Source: XYB2-FULL-45-11 sp964355525
GTDB lineage: Bacteria; Patescibacteriota; Patescibacteriia; UBA9934; GWF2-40-263
Direction of reading: 5' to 3'
Length of the DNA: 53,637 nt
NCBI GenBank assembly: GCA_964355525.1
Contig: CAYHDY010000002.1
Coordinates: 1 to 53,637 of the forward strand
Shown: piece by piece, positions 33,164-41,738 of the stretch
How positions within the stretch are numbered: position 1 is the first letter of the stretch
Layout: each line of letters starts with the position of its first letter
Notes under the pieces: model-generated
What the model was told of the DNA's origin: nothing
Database searches by the model: none
Seen by the model: the letters and a program-made list of their open reading frames with translations, nothing else
Program-made: the position numbers and the translations under genes

Positions 33164-33490
33164 AAGGAAATCAAATTGGCCCAATAGAGGCGTCGGGCTT
33201 TAGAACACACACAAAGGTGAGTTTTAAGACTCGACGTCTATACTGGTCACAAAATAATCTCAGATACTCTTTTCTCTCTACCATTCAATGGTTTTACCCT
33301 GGGAAGATCTTGAAGACCTTCATAATTAGGGTGAACCTAGATTGAATTCATTTTTGTTTTTGTTTTGGTATCAGAACAGTAGAGATCGTGTTGTTTTCTT
33401 CAATTATTTCCAAGCGTGGGGTGCTTGCCGAACATGTCGGAATTGAGAAAACATCAGAGTGAGAAAGAACGAAGCAACAATGTTTGTTGC
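33141..33490 (-). ncRNA. Candidate 350-nt non-coding RNA or long leader
   Basis: A near-consensus promoter (TTGACC at 33520-33525, 17 bases, TACTAT at 33497-33502, minus strand) is followed by a perfect GCAACAA-ACA-TTGTTGC hairpin at the 5' end, no significant ORF (a 16-codon frame only), and a T9-tailed GGGCC-TTC-GGGCCC terminator at 33141-33163. The transcript would end just before the DksA-like gene, so it is either a stand-alone RNA or an attenuated leader of the dksA-lspA-comM operon. I found no match to the hallmark sequences of 6S, tmRNA, RNase P or SRP RNA. Confidence 0.55.
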
Positions 33491-33496
33491 ATATAT

Positions 33497-33525
33497 ATAG
33501 TATCAAAAAAATGACCTTTGGTCAA
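33497..33525 (-). promoter_or_regulatory. Promoter of the candidate RNA
   Basis: TTGACC, 17-base spacer, TACTAT on the minus strand; an imperfect palindrome TTGACCAAAGGTCA overlaps the -35 box and could bind a repressor. Confidence 0.75.
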
Positions 33526-33606
33526 TTCATGTTTCGAACCTTATTTTAGGTGAAAAAATACTTTTTTGTGAAATGATGTGTTCAATAAGTATTTTTGTTT
33601 CAAAAG

Positions 33607-33646
33607 TTATCCACAGTTACTGTGACTTATCCATAAGTTATCCACA
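33607..33646 (+). promoter_or_regulatory. Cluster of three DnaA boxes
   Basis: TTATCCACA (33607-33615), TTATCCATA (33627-33635, one mismatch) and TTATCCACA (33638-33646) all face the same way in an AT-rich stretch between the end of gene 33647 and the promoter of the candidate RNA. Three clustered sites are more than chance predicts. Possible roles are DnaA titration (datA-like), regulation, or an origin element. Confidence 0.65.
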
Positions 33647-34945
33647 TCATATTTTGCAGATGTTTATATCTGTTGAATACATTTTGCTCACGATTCCTAT
33701 ACTTGAAAATCGTTGGTTTAATTGTTCAAAAGAGGACGATTGCAAGGAATGTGCTTGTGATTTTGCGAGATCGTTCATTTGTTCAAGCGAAAATCCCATG
33801 CGATTGGCTCCGCAGATGGATTGTTTTGTTTTGTTTTGTTTTTGTCCTTTATAAAAACGCAATAAATCTTCACGATTAGTGAGGATAAAAGATGTGTTAT
33901 CCATTGTTCCAGCAAGAAGCATTTCATGATTTGTTTCGACACGGTAGAGGGATGATCCCAATACAGTTACTTGTTCAACAGAAACAGAATCAGGATCTGA
34001 GATGAGTTCTTGAATAAAGCTTCCGTCTGAAAGAGTTGCCTTTTGGATTTTGGGGGAATTAAGTGCGCTTATGGATTGAAGGAGTTTTCGAATATCAAGT
34101 TTCTTGTCGTCAGCGGATTGTTTAATTGTTAAAAAAAATCCTGTTCCTTTCTCGTCATGTGTTACGAAAACGGTTTCAACCTTGTCCGATAGCTGATTGA
34201 GATATACTTTTGCGTCCGATCCGATAATTGGATCAATGAGTGGAAGAAACGGTGCGAGTAACGGATCTGTTTTTGCTGATGAATGGGTCGGAGAGGACAA
34301 AAAGGCAATCGTATGATCCGGAACCCCTAAAAATTTCGCATGTGAAATTCTTTCTGGTAACGAAAAAATAACACTCTTTTTCGTATCAAAGATCCATCCT
34401 CGTCTTGCTTGTCCATCCAATGCGATTTCTCCGATCCATGTTTTTCCAGGAACGGGAATCGCTGGGATGATTTTTGGCCTCATGGAAAAGTTGTGTACTT
34501 GTTCTGTTTGTTCTGAAAGTAACACGATATTTTTTTTAATCTGTTGTTGAGAGATATGTCCAGAATCAAGAAGCGATTGGGGTAAGAGCTTATTTGAGCG
34601 AATGGCAATCGAACGGGTTCCGTTTTTTTTTAAAAAAACAATAAACTCTCCTTGTAAAAATGGACGAAGATCATCAAATACAATTGAACGATTTGTGATA
34701 AGAGGGATATTTTTTAAAAAAGAAGAAATATGTTCTTCTTTTGTTCCTCCTGTAAAAAAACGAAGGGCAACGATCGTATTTGCCGGGGCAGCTTCATAAA
34801 TGGTATCGCGTGTGAACCAGAGTGTTGTTATCCAGTACGTCACACATATAACAACGGCAAAAAGGAGAACTAAAAGCCAAACAACCCACCGAGGTCGGCG
34901 GGTTGTTTGAATATGTCGCGAGAGTTGAATGTTTAATCGTTCCAT
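33647..34945 (-). CDS. Membrane-anchored protein of unknown function
   Basis: The 432-residue protein has a single N-terminal membrane helix (residues 20-42, VVWLLVLLFAVVICVTYWIT) and a large extracytoplasmic region of mixed alpha/beta character. Segments such as APANTIVALRFFTGG and LRPFLQGEFIVFLKKNG recall proteins with DUF3352-like repeats, but I cannot assign a family. It starts nine bases after the pnp stop, probably in the same transcript. Its stop abuts the DnaA-box cluster. Confidence 0.75.
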   Translation of the reverse strand: MERLNIQLSRHIQTTRRPRWVVWLLVLLFAVVICVTYWITTLWFTRDTIYEAAPANTIVALRFFTGGTKEEHISSFLKNIPLITNRSIVFDDLRPFLQGEFIVFLKKNGTRSIAIRSNKLLPQSLLDSGHISQQQIKKNIVLLSEQTEQVHNFSMRPKIIPAIPVPGKTWIGEIALDGQARRGWIFDTKKSVIFSLPERISHAKFLGVPDHTIAFLSSPTHSSAKTDPLLAPFLPLIDPIIGSDAKVYLNQLSDKVETVFVTHDEKGTGFFLTIKQSADDKKLDIRKLLQSISALNSPKIQKATLSDGSFIQELISDPDSVSVEQVTVLGSSLYRVETNHEMLLAGTMDNTSFILTNREDLLRFYKGQKQNKTKQSICGANRMGFSLEQMNDLAKSQAHSLQSSSFEQLNQRFSSIGIVSKMYSTDINICKI

Positions 34946-34954
34946 CTGTTTCGA

Positions 34955-37201
34955 TTATGGTCGTGGTCGATGTGGAGGACGTCGGTCTCCGCCTGCTGGA
35001 CGTGGAGCTGGTTTTGGTGCGCTTGGATCGTACGGCTTCGGTTCTGGTTTCTCAGGATAAACATTTCCAGGAGCGTCTTTCATGGAAAGACTGATCTTTC
35101 CATCCGGATTCATTTCCATAACCTTCACCTGTACCAACGCACCCATTTTAACAATATCCGTTACATTTTCAACGCGCCATGGAGCAAGGTTGCTCACATG
35201 AACCATACCATCTTGTTTTGGAAGAAACTCGACGATTGCGCCGAAGTCCATGATGCGCACAACTTTTCCTGTGTACACTTCCCCGACTTGTGCAACACGC
35301 GTTAGTTGTTCAATCCAAGCCTTTGCTTGTTCCGCACCTGCTGCATCTTTCGAGGTGATCATCACAAGTCCATCATCTTCGATGTCGATCGCTTGAACGC
35401 CTGTCGTTGCAATAATCTCGTTGATGATTTTTCCACCTGGACCGATCACATTTCCAATCTGCGCCGGCAAAATGCGAAGCGTNNNNNNNNNNATCCTAGT
35501 ATCGTAAGGAGTTCATTCAGGACGAGGTGCCGAAAACGCTGTTGCCATCACATCCTGAATTTGCATGCGAGCGACTTTTGCTTGATTCACCGCTTGAGCG
35601 ACGATTTCAGGATTGAGTCCGTGCGTTTTTGTGTCCATTTGAATGGCTGTGATTCCTTCTCGTGATCCAGCGATCTTGAAGTCCATTCCGCCGGCTCCAT
35701 CTTCAAGATCTTGAAGATCTGTGAGAACTTTCCATCCTCCTTTATTGTCTGATGCAAGTCCCATCGCAATTCCAGCAACCGGAGCTTTGATTGGAACTCC
35801 TGCGTCCATGAGAGAGAGTGTTGAACCACAGGTTGCTCCCATTGAGCTTGAACCGTTTGATCCGAAGACTTCGGAAACGGTTCGAATCGTGTACGGGAAC
35901 ACTTCTTTGTCTGGCATCATTGGACGAAGAGCTTTTTCTGCGAGTCCTCCGTGTCCGATATCACGCCGTGAAGGTCCTCGTAATGGTTTCACTTCTCCGA
36001 CAGAGTATGGAGGAAAGTTGTAATGATGGAAGTAACGTTTTTTTCCAACTGTTTCCATTCCATCGAGTGTTTGTTCATCGCCAGGTCCACCAAGGGTTAC
36101 GATGGTGAGAACCTGGGTTTCTCCGCGCATAAAGTGTCCTGTTCCGTGTAGACGAGGAAGAAGTGCAACTTCTGCAACGAGATTTCGGATCTGATCGAGT
36201 CCGCGACCGTCAACACGTTTTGAATCTTCGACGATAGCACGTGTGATTTCAGATTCGAGCACTTCGATCACGATGTCGGATCCAAAATGAATTTGATCTT
36301 TTTCAATTCCTTGTTCTGCAAGAAATTTTTTCGTGCGAGCTTTTAATTCTGTTTTCTGCGCGTTACGTTCCCCTTTCGTTGCTTGTGGTGCGGCGAAGAA
36401 TAATTCTTTTACATTTTCGAGAATGAATGGGCGCGCAATTTTTTCGACACTCGTGCGAACTTCTTCTGCAGCTTTTTCTTCATCCGTTTTTGCAGAAAGT
36501 AAATCACGTTTTGGTTTTCCAACGGCGGCTTTTACTTGTTCAATGAGTTTGATCGGTTCTGCCAAATGTTTTTGTCCGAAGGTGAAGGCATCGATAACAA
36601 CTTGTTCCGATGCTTCGTTCGCACCAGCTTCTACCATGATGACGGATTCTGTTGTTCCGGCGAACGCAAGATCAAGAATAGATTTTGTTCGTGCTTCGTA
36701 ACTTGGATTGATGACCCATTCTCCTTCAATTTGTCCTACGCGGATACATCCGATTGGACCCGCCCATGGAATATCGCTCATCGACAATGCACAACTTGCA
36801 CCGATGAGTCCGAGAATGTCGGGATCATTTTCTCCGTCGAATGCGAGACATGTGACAATCACTTGAATATCATTGCGAATGCGATCATCAAAGAGTGGAC
36901 GGAGTGCACGATCAATAAATCGTGCAGTGAGAATCGCTTCATCGGTTGGACGTCCTTCCATTTTCATGAAACGACTTCCTTTGATGCGACCTGCGGCGTA
37001 AAGCTTTTCTTCGTAATCCACCATCAATGGAAAATACGGCATGTTGTCGCGCTTTTCTGCGCTCATTGTTGCTGTTGCAAGGATGACGGTATCGCCATAC
37101 TGCACCATACAAGAACCATTTGTTTGGTTCGCGTACTTGCCGATTTCAATGGAGAGCGTCTTTCCTCCCCACTGTGTTTCAAATTTCTGAATCTTATTCA
37201 T
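34955..37201 (-). CDS. pnp: Polyribonucleotide nucleotidyltransferase (interrupted by 10 Ns and a frameshift)
   Basis: Two RNase PH-like domains are present (first: CMVQYGDTVILATATMSAEK; second: VLTIVTLGGPGDEQ and GGWKVLTDLQDLEDGAGGMDFK). A KH domain (GNVIGPGGKIINEIIATTG) and an S1 domain (GEVYTGKVVRIMDFGAIVEF) with a Pro/Arg-rich tail follow. It degrades RNA phosphorolytically. The core frame hits TGA at 35513-35515, just before the 10-N run (35483-35492), and the KH-S1 part resumes after it. Adding one base near CCTGAATGAAC restores the frame up to the gap, so I treat this as a contig-end error rather than a real break. Start 37201 (MNKIQKFETQWGG). Confidence 0.9.
35483..35492. other. 10-N gap inside pnp
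   Basis: A short estimated gap between the second RNase PH domain and the KH domain. Confidence 0.95.
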
Positions 37202-37210
37202 ACGTTTGTG

Positions 37211-37310
37211 ATTCTGCAGAAGCGTAAGAAGTCGAGCGTAATCTCGAGATCTCGTTGTCTCTGCAGAATCGATTATGATTAATCCGTGTAAGGTCTGCAT
37301 TTGCAGACCT
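37211..37310 (-). promoter_or_regulatory. Two hairpins in the pnp leader
   Basis: ATTCTGCAGA (37211-37220) and TCTGCAGAAT (37260-37269) are perfect inverted repeats around a 39-base loop that holds further pairing (CTCGAGAT). AGGTCTGCA-TT-TGCAGACCT (37291-37310) is a second perfect hairpin. In enterobacteria the pnp leader hairpin is cut by RNase III and bound by PNPase for autocontrol; a similar scheme here is inference. Confidence 0.65.
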
Positions 37311-37326
37311 CTCACCGCGTAACCAT

Positions 37327-38025
37327 TTAGAATTCCAATCGGCGATCGCGCATGTCTTGTTGATCTTCGTTTTCTTTTGATTCCATGAAAAATCCAGGTT
37401 GCGCATTTTCATCTGCAGGTTCCTCATCGCTTGCCGATTCATCTTCCTGTTTTTCGAGTGATGATGTTGTGTCATCGGTTTCCGGCTGATCGTTGTAAAC
37501 AGGCTTTGTGAACTTTGGAAGACGCACCGCCGGCCCGATGAGATATCGACTTTTCTTTTGCGACATGTCGATGTGATCATCGACAAGTTCCGCAAGCGTG
37601 CTTGAGGTTGTTTCACCGAAACTGATGAGTTCAACGATGCGACCGTGTGCTTGCGCATATTGCACAAGCGCGCCGAAATCACCGTCGCCGGAAACGATCA
37701 CAACGACATCAAGCATATCGAGCATGCGTACAACATCGATCGTCAGTCCAACATCCCAATCTCCTTTTTTGTGTCCAGATGCGAATTCGATTAAGTCTTT
37801 TGATCGCAATTCGATCCCAGATTTTTCGAGTGCGTCGAAAAACGGTTGTTCGGACGCGTCTTTTGTTTTGATGACGTACGCAATTGCACGAATCAATTTG
37901 CGACCTGCGACTCCGTCCTCAACAATATTTTTGAAATCTACTTTTCGTTTGAAAAGATATCGCGCCGAATAATACATGTTCTGTGTGTCGATAAAAACGC
38001 CGACACGTTGGTCTGAATGTTTCAT
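37327..38025 (-). CDS. NYN-domain (LabA/DUF88) putative ribonuclease
   Basis: The 232-residue protein has the PIN-like NYN core: VGVFIDTQNMYYSARY (Asp at the first metal site), DVGLTIDVVRML, and VVIVSGDGDFGALVQYAQAHG, all acidic residues present. The C-terminal 60 residues are acidic and disordered (QEDESASDEEPADENAQ). Lying between rpsO and pnp, it fits a role in RNA turnover. A TACATT box 8-10 bases before the ATG and no SD suggest a leaderless start. Confidence 0.88.
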   Translation of the reverse strand: MKHSDQRVGVFIDTQNMYYSARYLFKRKVDFKNIVEDGVAGRKLIRAIAYVIKTKDASEQPFFDALEKSGIELRSKDLIEFASGHKKGDWDVGLTIDVVRMLDMLDVVVIVSGDGDFGALVQYAQAHGRIVELISFGETTSSTLAELVDDHIDMSQKKSRYLIGPAVRLPKFTKPVYNDQPETDDTTSSLEKQEDESASDEEPADENAQPGFFMESKENEDQQDMRDRRLEF

Positions 38026-38035
38026 ATGTCTAAAA

Positions 38036-38062
38036 TGTAGGGGTAGGTCTTATGCCTACCCG
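38036..38062. repeat. GTAGGGG-type dispersed hairpin
   Basis: GGGTAGG-TCTTATG-CCTACCC preceded by GTAG. The element at 120-147 has the same frame (GTAGGGG then a mirrored CCC). Confidence 0.6.
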
Positions 38063-38120
38063 TGCGAATAATTGTTGCGCATAAAATTGTTGCGCACGAT
38101 GAAAAAGGTTCTGTCTCTAC

Positions 38121-38157
38121 ACAAAACCCCGCCGTTTTACGGACGGGGTTTAAAAAA
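38121..38157 (-). terminator. Terminator of rpsO
   Basis: AAACCCCG-x-CCG / CGG-x-GGGGTTTT stem on the minus strand directly after the stop. Confidence 0.85.
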
Positions 38158-38421
38158 TTACTTCAATTCCAATTCTTTCTTGAGTTTCAAAAATGCCTTT
38201 TGGTCTTCGCGTTCCAAGTATTTAAGGAGGCGTCGGCGCTCGTTTACTTTTTTGATGAGTCCGCGGCGTGAAGAAAAGTCTTTTTTGTGATCTTTCAAGT
38301 GTTTAGACAAATCTTCGATCTCTGCTGTGAGAATAGCGATCTGAACTTGTGGAGATCCTGTGTCGGAAGCGTGTGTGCGGAATTTCTCAATGATCTTGAG
38401 TTTCTTTTTAACGTCGAGCAT
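38158..38421 (-). CDS. rpsO: 30S ribosomal protein S15
   Basis: The 87-residue protein has the S15 pattern KIIEKFRTHASDTGSPQVQIAILTAEIEDLSKHLKDHKKDFSSRRGLIKKVNERRRLLKYL. Start 38421 gives normal length; the longer frame to 38466 is not S15-like. It precedes NYN and pnp; rpsO next to pnp is a widely kept order. Confidence 0.97.
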   Translation of the reverse strand: MLDVKKKLKIIEKFRTHASDTGSPQVQIAILTAEIEDLSKHLKDHKKDFSSRRGLIKKVNERRRLLKYLEREDQKAFLKLKKELELK

Positions 38422-38542
38422 AACAGTTTCTATTTCGTGCCGGTCAACTGAGTAAAAGGGGCTCATTCCTTGAACCGAGTCGAAGGCCAGTTAATTAATG
38501 GGCTAAATATACGATTGAAAGATGAATTTGTCAAATATCAGA

Positions 38543-38875
38543 CTATCGATAGATGATGATACCCACAACGACTCCTAAATCGATTAAAACCATCAATGTG
38601 TTTGGGAACCAAATCGGCGCTTCTTTGTGCAGCCAGCCATAGTAGGTCCAATAAGTTGCGCTGACGAGGTATGTTGCCCAAGTGACAAGTGAAAGGTTTG
38701 TTGCGTTGTGATGAACGAAGATTGTTATGAACTGTGGAATGGTTAAGATTGGAACAATTACGGAAAGATAGGCAAAACGATCAACGATGCGGATAAGTGC
38801 TTTTTGATTTGGAACAGGTTCGAGATGTTTTGATAGACGTTTACGTTTTAGCAGATGATGGAGTCCGGGAACCAT
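38543..38875 (-). CDS. SemiSWEET/PQ-loop small membrane protein
   Basis: The 110-residue protein has a three-helix bundle of the SemiSWEET type: helix 1 with LTIPQFITIFVH (PQ motif), NLSLVTWATYLVSATYWTYYGWLH, then a Pro-Asn (FPN) and the third helix. The order PQ, WxxY, PN matches sugar-transporting SemiSWEETs that work as dimers. The basic 27-residue N-terminus is longer than usual. A TATACT box on the minus strand (about 38899-38904) is its likely promoter, divergent from the MFS gene. Confidence 0.75.
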   Translation of the reverse strand: MVPGLHHLLKRKRLSKHLEPVPNQKALIRIVDRFAYLSVIVPILTIPQFITIFVHHNATNLSLVTWATYLVSATYWTYYGWLHKEAPIWFPNTLMVLIDLGVVVGIIIYR

Positions 38876-38946
38876 AGAATGATGTTATGAATGCATTCAG
38901 TATAGCGCGAAATCTTTCTTCTTGGAATTTGCTATACTACAAATCT

Positions 38947-40164
38947 ATGATTTCTCCTCTCACACGATCTCGTTCTTTATTTTTTCGCACACATCGATTT
39001 TCTTTTGGTCACACGCAAGCTCTTCCAACATTAGCACTTAATCGTTTGCTTGCGTATGCGGCATCAAGTGTTATTGGTATTTTCATGCCGATTTTTTTGT
39101 TTGAGTTTTTTCATCAGTCGATTCAAGCCGTCTTGTTATTTTACTTGGCAGATCAAGTCTTGAAATTACCGTTCTTTGTCCCTGCAGCAAAATTATTTTC
39201 AAAAATAGGATTAACGAAAAGCATGATGATTGGTGTGCTGGGTTTATCTGTATTTTATTTTACCTTTTTCTTACTCGGACAATCTGTCGCTCTCCCTCCG
39301 TTTGCTTTGATCGCGTTTGGTCTCGTTGGGCTCATGCTTACAAGCACACTTTATTGGTCGCCGTTTCATATTGATTTTGCGGAATTTTCTACAAAAGAAA
39401 AACGCGGTCGACAAGTCAGTACTCTTTTCATGATTCAAGAATTGATCGGAGTGATCGGTCCAATCGTCTCCGGATTTTTGATTATCAAATACGGATATAC
39501 CATGACATTCATGGTCGGTCTTATTTTAGTTCTGAGTTCGCTTATCCCACTCATCTATTTACCAAAGACGGAAGTTCAATATGAGTTTGGTTATTGGGAA
39601 AGTTTTCGAGAGTTATTTTCAAAAAAGTTTCGTTCCATGTCCATTTCCATGATGGCATTTGGTGCAGAAAATATGGTTGGTGTGATTGTGTGGCCTATTT
39701 TTCTTTACACCGTATTTAAAGGAAATTATTTAGATATTGGTTTTTTTGCTTCAATCATTGTTGTGATCACACTTGTCCTTCAATTGTTTGTCGGAAAAGA
39801 AATCGATAAAGTTTCTGCGAAACGCATGTTACGTATTGGAACAGGAATTTATGCGATCGGATGGATTTGGAAAGGACTCGTGCAAACAGTTGCCGGTGTA
39901 TTCGCCGCTTCTACATTTCATTCGTTCGGTTCTGTTTTTTTGCAGACACCGATGGATGCGATGACCTATGAACAAGCAGCAGATGCGGGACACTACATTG
40001 ATGAGTATACCGTTCTGCGCGAAATGTCATTAAACATCGGACGTATTCTCGTCATTGTTTTCTTGTTGGTTCTGAGTTATCGTTTTTCTATCACGATCTC
40101 ATTTTTTGTCGCCGCTTTTATTTCGCTCGCGATCAATCGTCTCTCTAAAATTGTTGCTCCATAA
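38947..40164 (+). CDS. Major facilitator superfamily transporter
   Basis: The 405-residue protein has about 11-12 hydrophobic segments and MFS-style loops (STKEKRGRQVSTLFMIQELIGVIGPIVSGFLI, residues about 150-182). The substrate is unknown. TATACT at 38933-38938 ends eight bases before the ATG and there is no SD, so the message is probably leaderless; this start is preferred to the ATG at 38887, which would precede the -10 box. Confidence 0.8.
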   Translation: MISPLTRSRSLFFRTHRFSFGHTQALPTLALNRLLAYAASSVIGIFMPIFLFEFFHQSIQAVLLFYLADQVLKLPFFVPAAKLFSKIGLTKSMMIGVLGLSVFYFTFFLLGQSVALPPFALIAFGLVGLMLTSTLYWSPFHIDFAEFSTKEKRGRQVSTLFMIQELIGVIGPIVSGFLIIKYGYTMTFMVGLILVLSSLIPLIYLPKTEVQYEFGYWESFRELFSKKFRSMSISMMAFGAENMVGVIVWPIFLYTVFKGNYLDIGFFASIIVVITLVLQLFVGKEIDKVSAKRMLRIGTGIYAIGWIWKGLVQTVAGVFAASTFHSFGSVFLQTPMDAMTYEQAADAGHYIDEYTVLREMSLNIGRILVIVFLLVLSYRFSITISFFVAAFISLAINRLSKIVAP

Positions 40165-40186
40165 GAAAATAAGTTTGAAGAAAAAA

Positions 40187-40213
40187 ATATCCCCGGTTCA
40201 GGGATATTTTTTC
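40187..40213. terminator. Bidirectional terminator
   Basis: ATATCCC / GGGATAT with a 7-base loop and flanking A and T runs, shared by the MFS gene (+) and the DsbA-like gene (-). Confidence 0.88.
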
Positions 40214-40276
40214 TTTTTGCTATGGACCGGATCCGCCGATTCCACACGATTCATGAGAGAGAATCATATTAATCGA

Positions 40277-41235
40277 TTACTTACCGAGTGCTTTGTCGAT
40301 TGCCGCAGAGAAAGATTCTGCAGGAACAGCTCCTGTGANNNNNNNNNNNNNNNNNNNNNNNNNNNNNNNNNNNNNNNNNNNNNNNNNNNNNNNNNNNNNN
40401 NNNNNNNNNNNNNNNNNNNNNNNNNNNNNNNNNNNNNNCCGAGTGCTTTGTCGATTGCCGCAGAGAAAGATTCTGCAGGAACAGCTCCTGTGATAGGTGT
40501 TGCACTGCCATCTTTTCCAATGACGAATGTTCCAGGTGTTCCGCTGATTCCAGCAGCTCCACCAGCAGCCGCTTCATCCTGAACTTTCTTTAAGTATTTT
40601 TGTGTGCTGACGCAGTCATTGAATTTGCTGATGTTGAGTTTATTGTCCGCAGCAAGTTTCTTGTAATAGTCTGCGCTGAGAGAATCCTGATTTTTGAACA
40701 TAGCATCATGGAACTCCCAAAACTTTCCTTGCTCTGACGCGCACTCTGCTGCGAGAGCGGCTGGAAGAGCGTTTGGATGAAAGGAAAGTGGAAAGTGACG
40801 ATAGACCAAACGAACCTGATCTTTATATTTTGCGAGGACAGCGTCCAGTGTTGGCTCGAAGGCGCCACAGTATGGGCATTGGAAGTCTGAGTATTCGATC
40901 AATGTAACAGGAGCATTTTTGTTTCCTTTCATGTGATCGTCTGCGGATACGGAAGGAACCGTTCCTGTTGGGGCTGGTGCAGCAGCATTCTGTGCATCAT
41001 CAGAAGGTTGGTTAATGGCAATTCCCTTTGCACTTCCGAGACTAAGTCCGCTCACAGAACATTTTTGTGTGAGCATGCATCCTGCAAGCAAGATGAATCC
41101 GAGTGTTCCGACAACAAGGATGGATGTTGCACATCCGATCCAAAAGGCGGTTTGGGAAGGAATTGAGTCAAAGAAGTTTTGAAGTTTTGGTGCGGGTGCA
41201 TGAGGATGTGGGTGCTCGTGATTATGTTCGTCCAT
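40277..41235 (-). CDS. DsbA-family thiol-disulfide oxidoreductase (crosses an artefactual gap)
   Basis: The product has a His/Pro-rich cytoplasmic start, a membrane anchor at about residues 31-54, and an extracytoplasmic thioredoxin-like domain with CPYC (FQCPYCGAF), the helical insert and a cis-Pro loop (SGTPGTFVIGKDG). It makes or shuffles disulfide bonds outside the membrane. The 100-N gap at 40339-40438 is flanked by the same 55 bases on both sides; joining them gives the ending AAIDKALGK and stop at 40277, about 268 residues. Confidence 0.92.
40339..40438. other. 100-N scaffold gap, probably spurious
   Basis: Bases 40284-40338 and 40439-40493 are identical (55 nt), as at the 9636 gap. 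Confidence 0.9.
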
Positions 41236-41296
41236 ATTAAATGAAATACGAATTATTTTTTTTATGACAGTTCATGGGTGATCGGATGAAACATTC

Positions 41297-41677
41297 CTAT
41301 GCATCATGTGATGCGAACAGTTGAGGAATGAATACACCGAACGAGGACGGTCCTGCTCGTATGACATCTCGGTTAACCGCCTTGCGCCACAGAATAAATC
41401 CTCGAGGCAGTTTTTTTTGAAAAAGGACAAAGGAGAATAGGGAAAGGACAATGAAGAAGGAAAGGAGAATAGAAAATTCTTGAACGATCGCGATGGCATC
41501 ATCAGACTTTTGTGTTGAGGACGGAGCAGACGTTTGTTGCACGGAGCAGTAGGGACCTTGTGCAGATATGCGCACGAACTTTTGCCCGCACGATGTTGTA
41601 AGAGCAATGCCAAGATTCAATACGACAAGTGCCGAAAGGATCAAAACAAATATCCATTGTGGATAAACACGATTCAT
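41297..41677 (-). CDS. Small two-helix membrane protein, unknown
   Basis: The 126-residue product has hydrophobic segments at residues 8-27 and 66-88 and an extracytoplasmic loop with two Cys (TTSCGQ, GPYCSV). It lies downstream of xer on the opposite strand and upstream of the dsbA-like gene. The Cys pair and position suggest a DsbA partner, but no known family motif is visible. Confidence 0.55.
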   Translation of the reverse strand: MNRVYPQWIFVLILSALVVLNLGIALTTSCGQKFVRISAQGPYCSVQQTSAPSSTQKSDDAIAIVQEFSILLSFFIVLSLFSFVLFQKKLPRGFILWRKAVNRDVIRAGPSSFGVFIPQLFASHDA

Positions 41678-41738
41678 AACTACGATATGGTATCACATCT
41701 GTTTTTTGCATGCGATGTGTCGTATAATTTTTGTGACT

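Noticed and set aside
33141..33490. 6S, tmRNA, RNase P RNA or T-box leader
   Set aside because: None of the hallmark sequences is present: GGGG..TTCGAC and tag ORF for tmRNA, GAGGAAAGTCCGGGC for RNase P, AGGGTGGTACCGCG for T-box. AGGGTAAAACC near 33300 is too weak.
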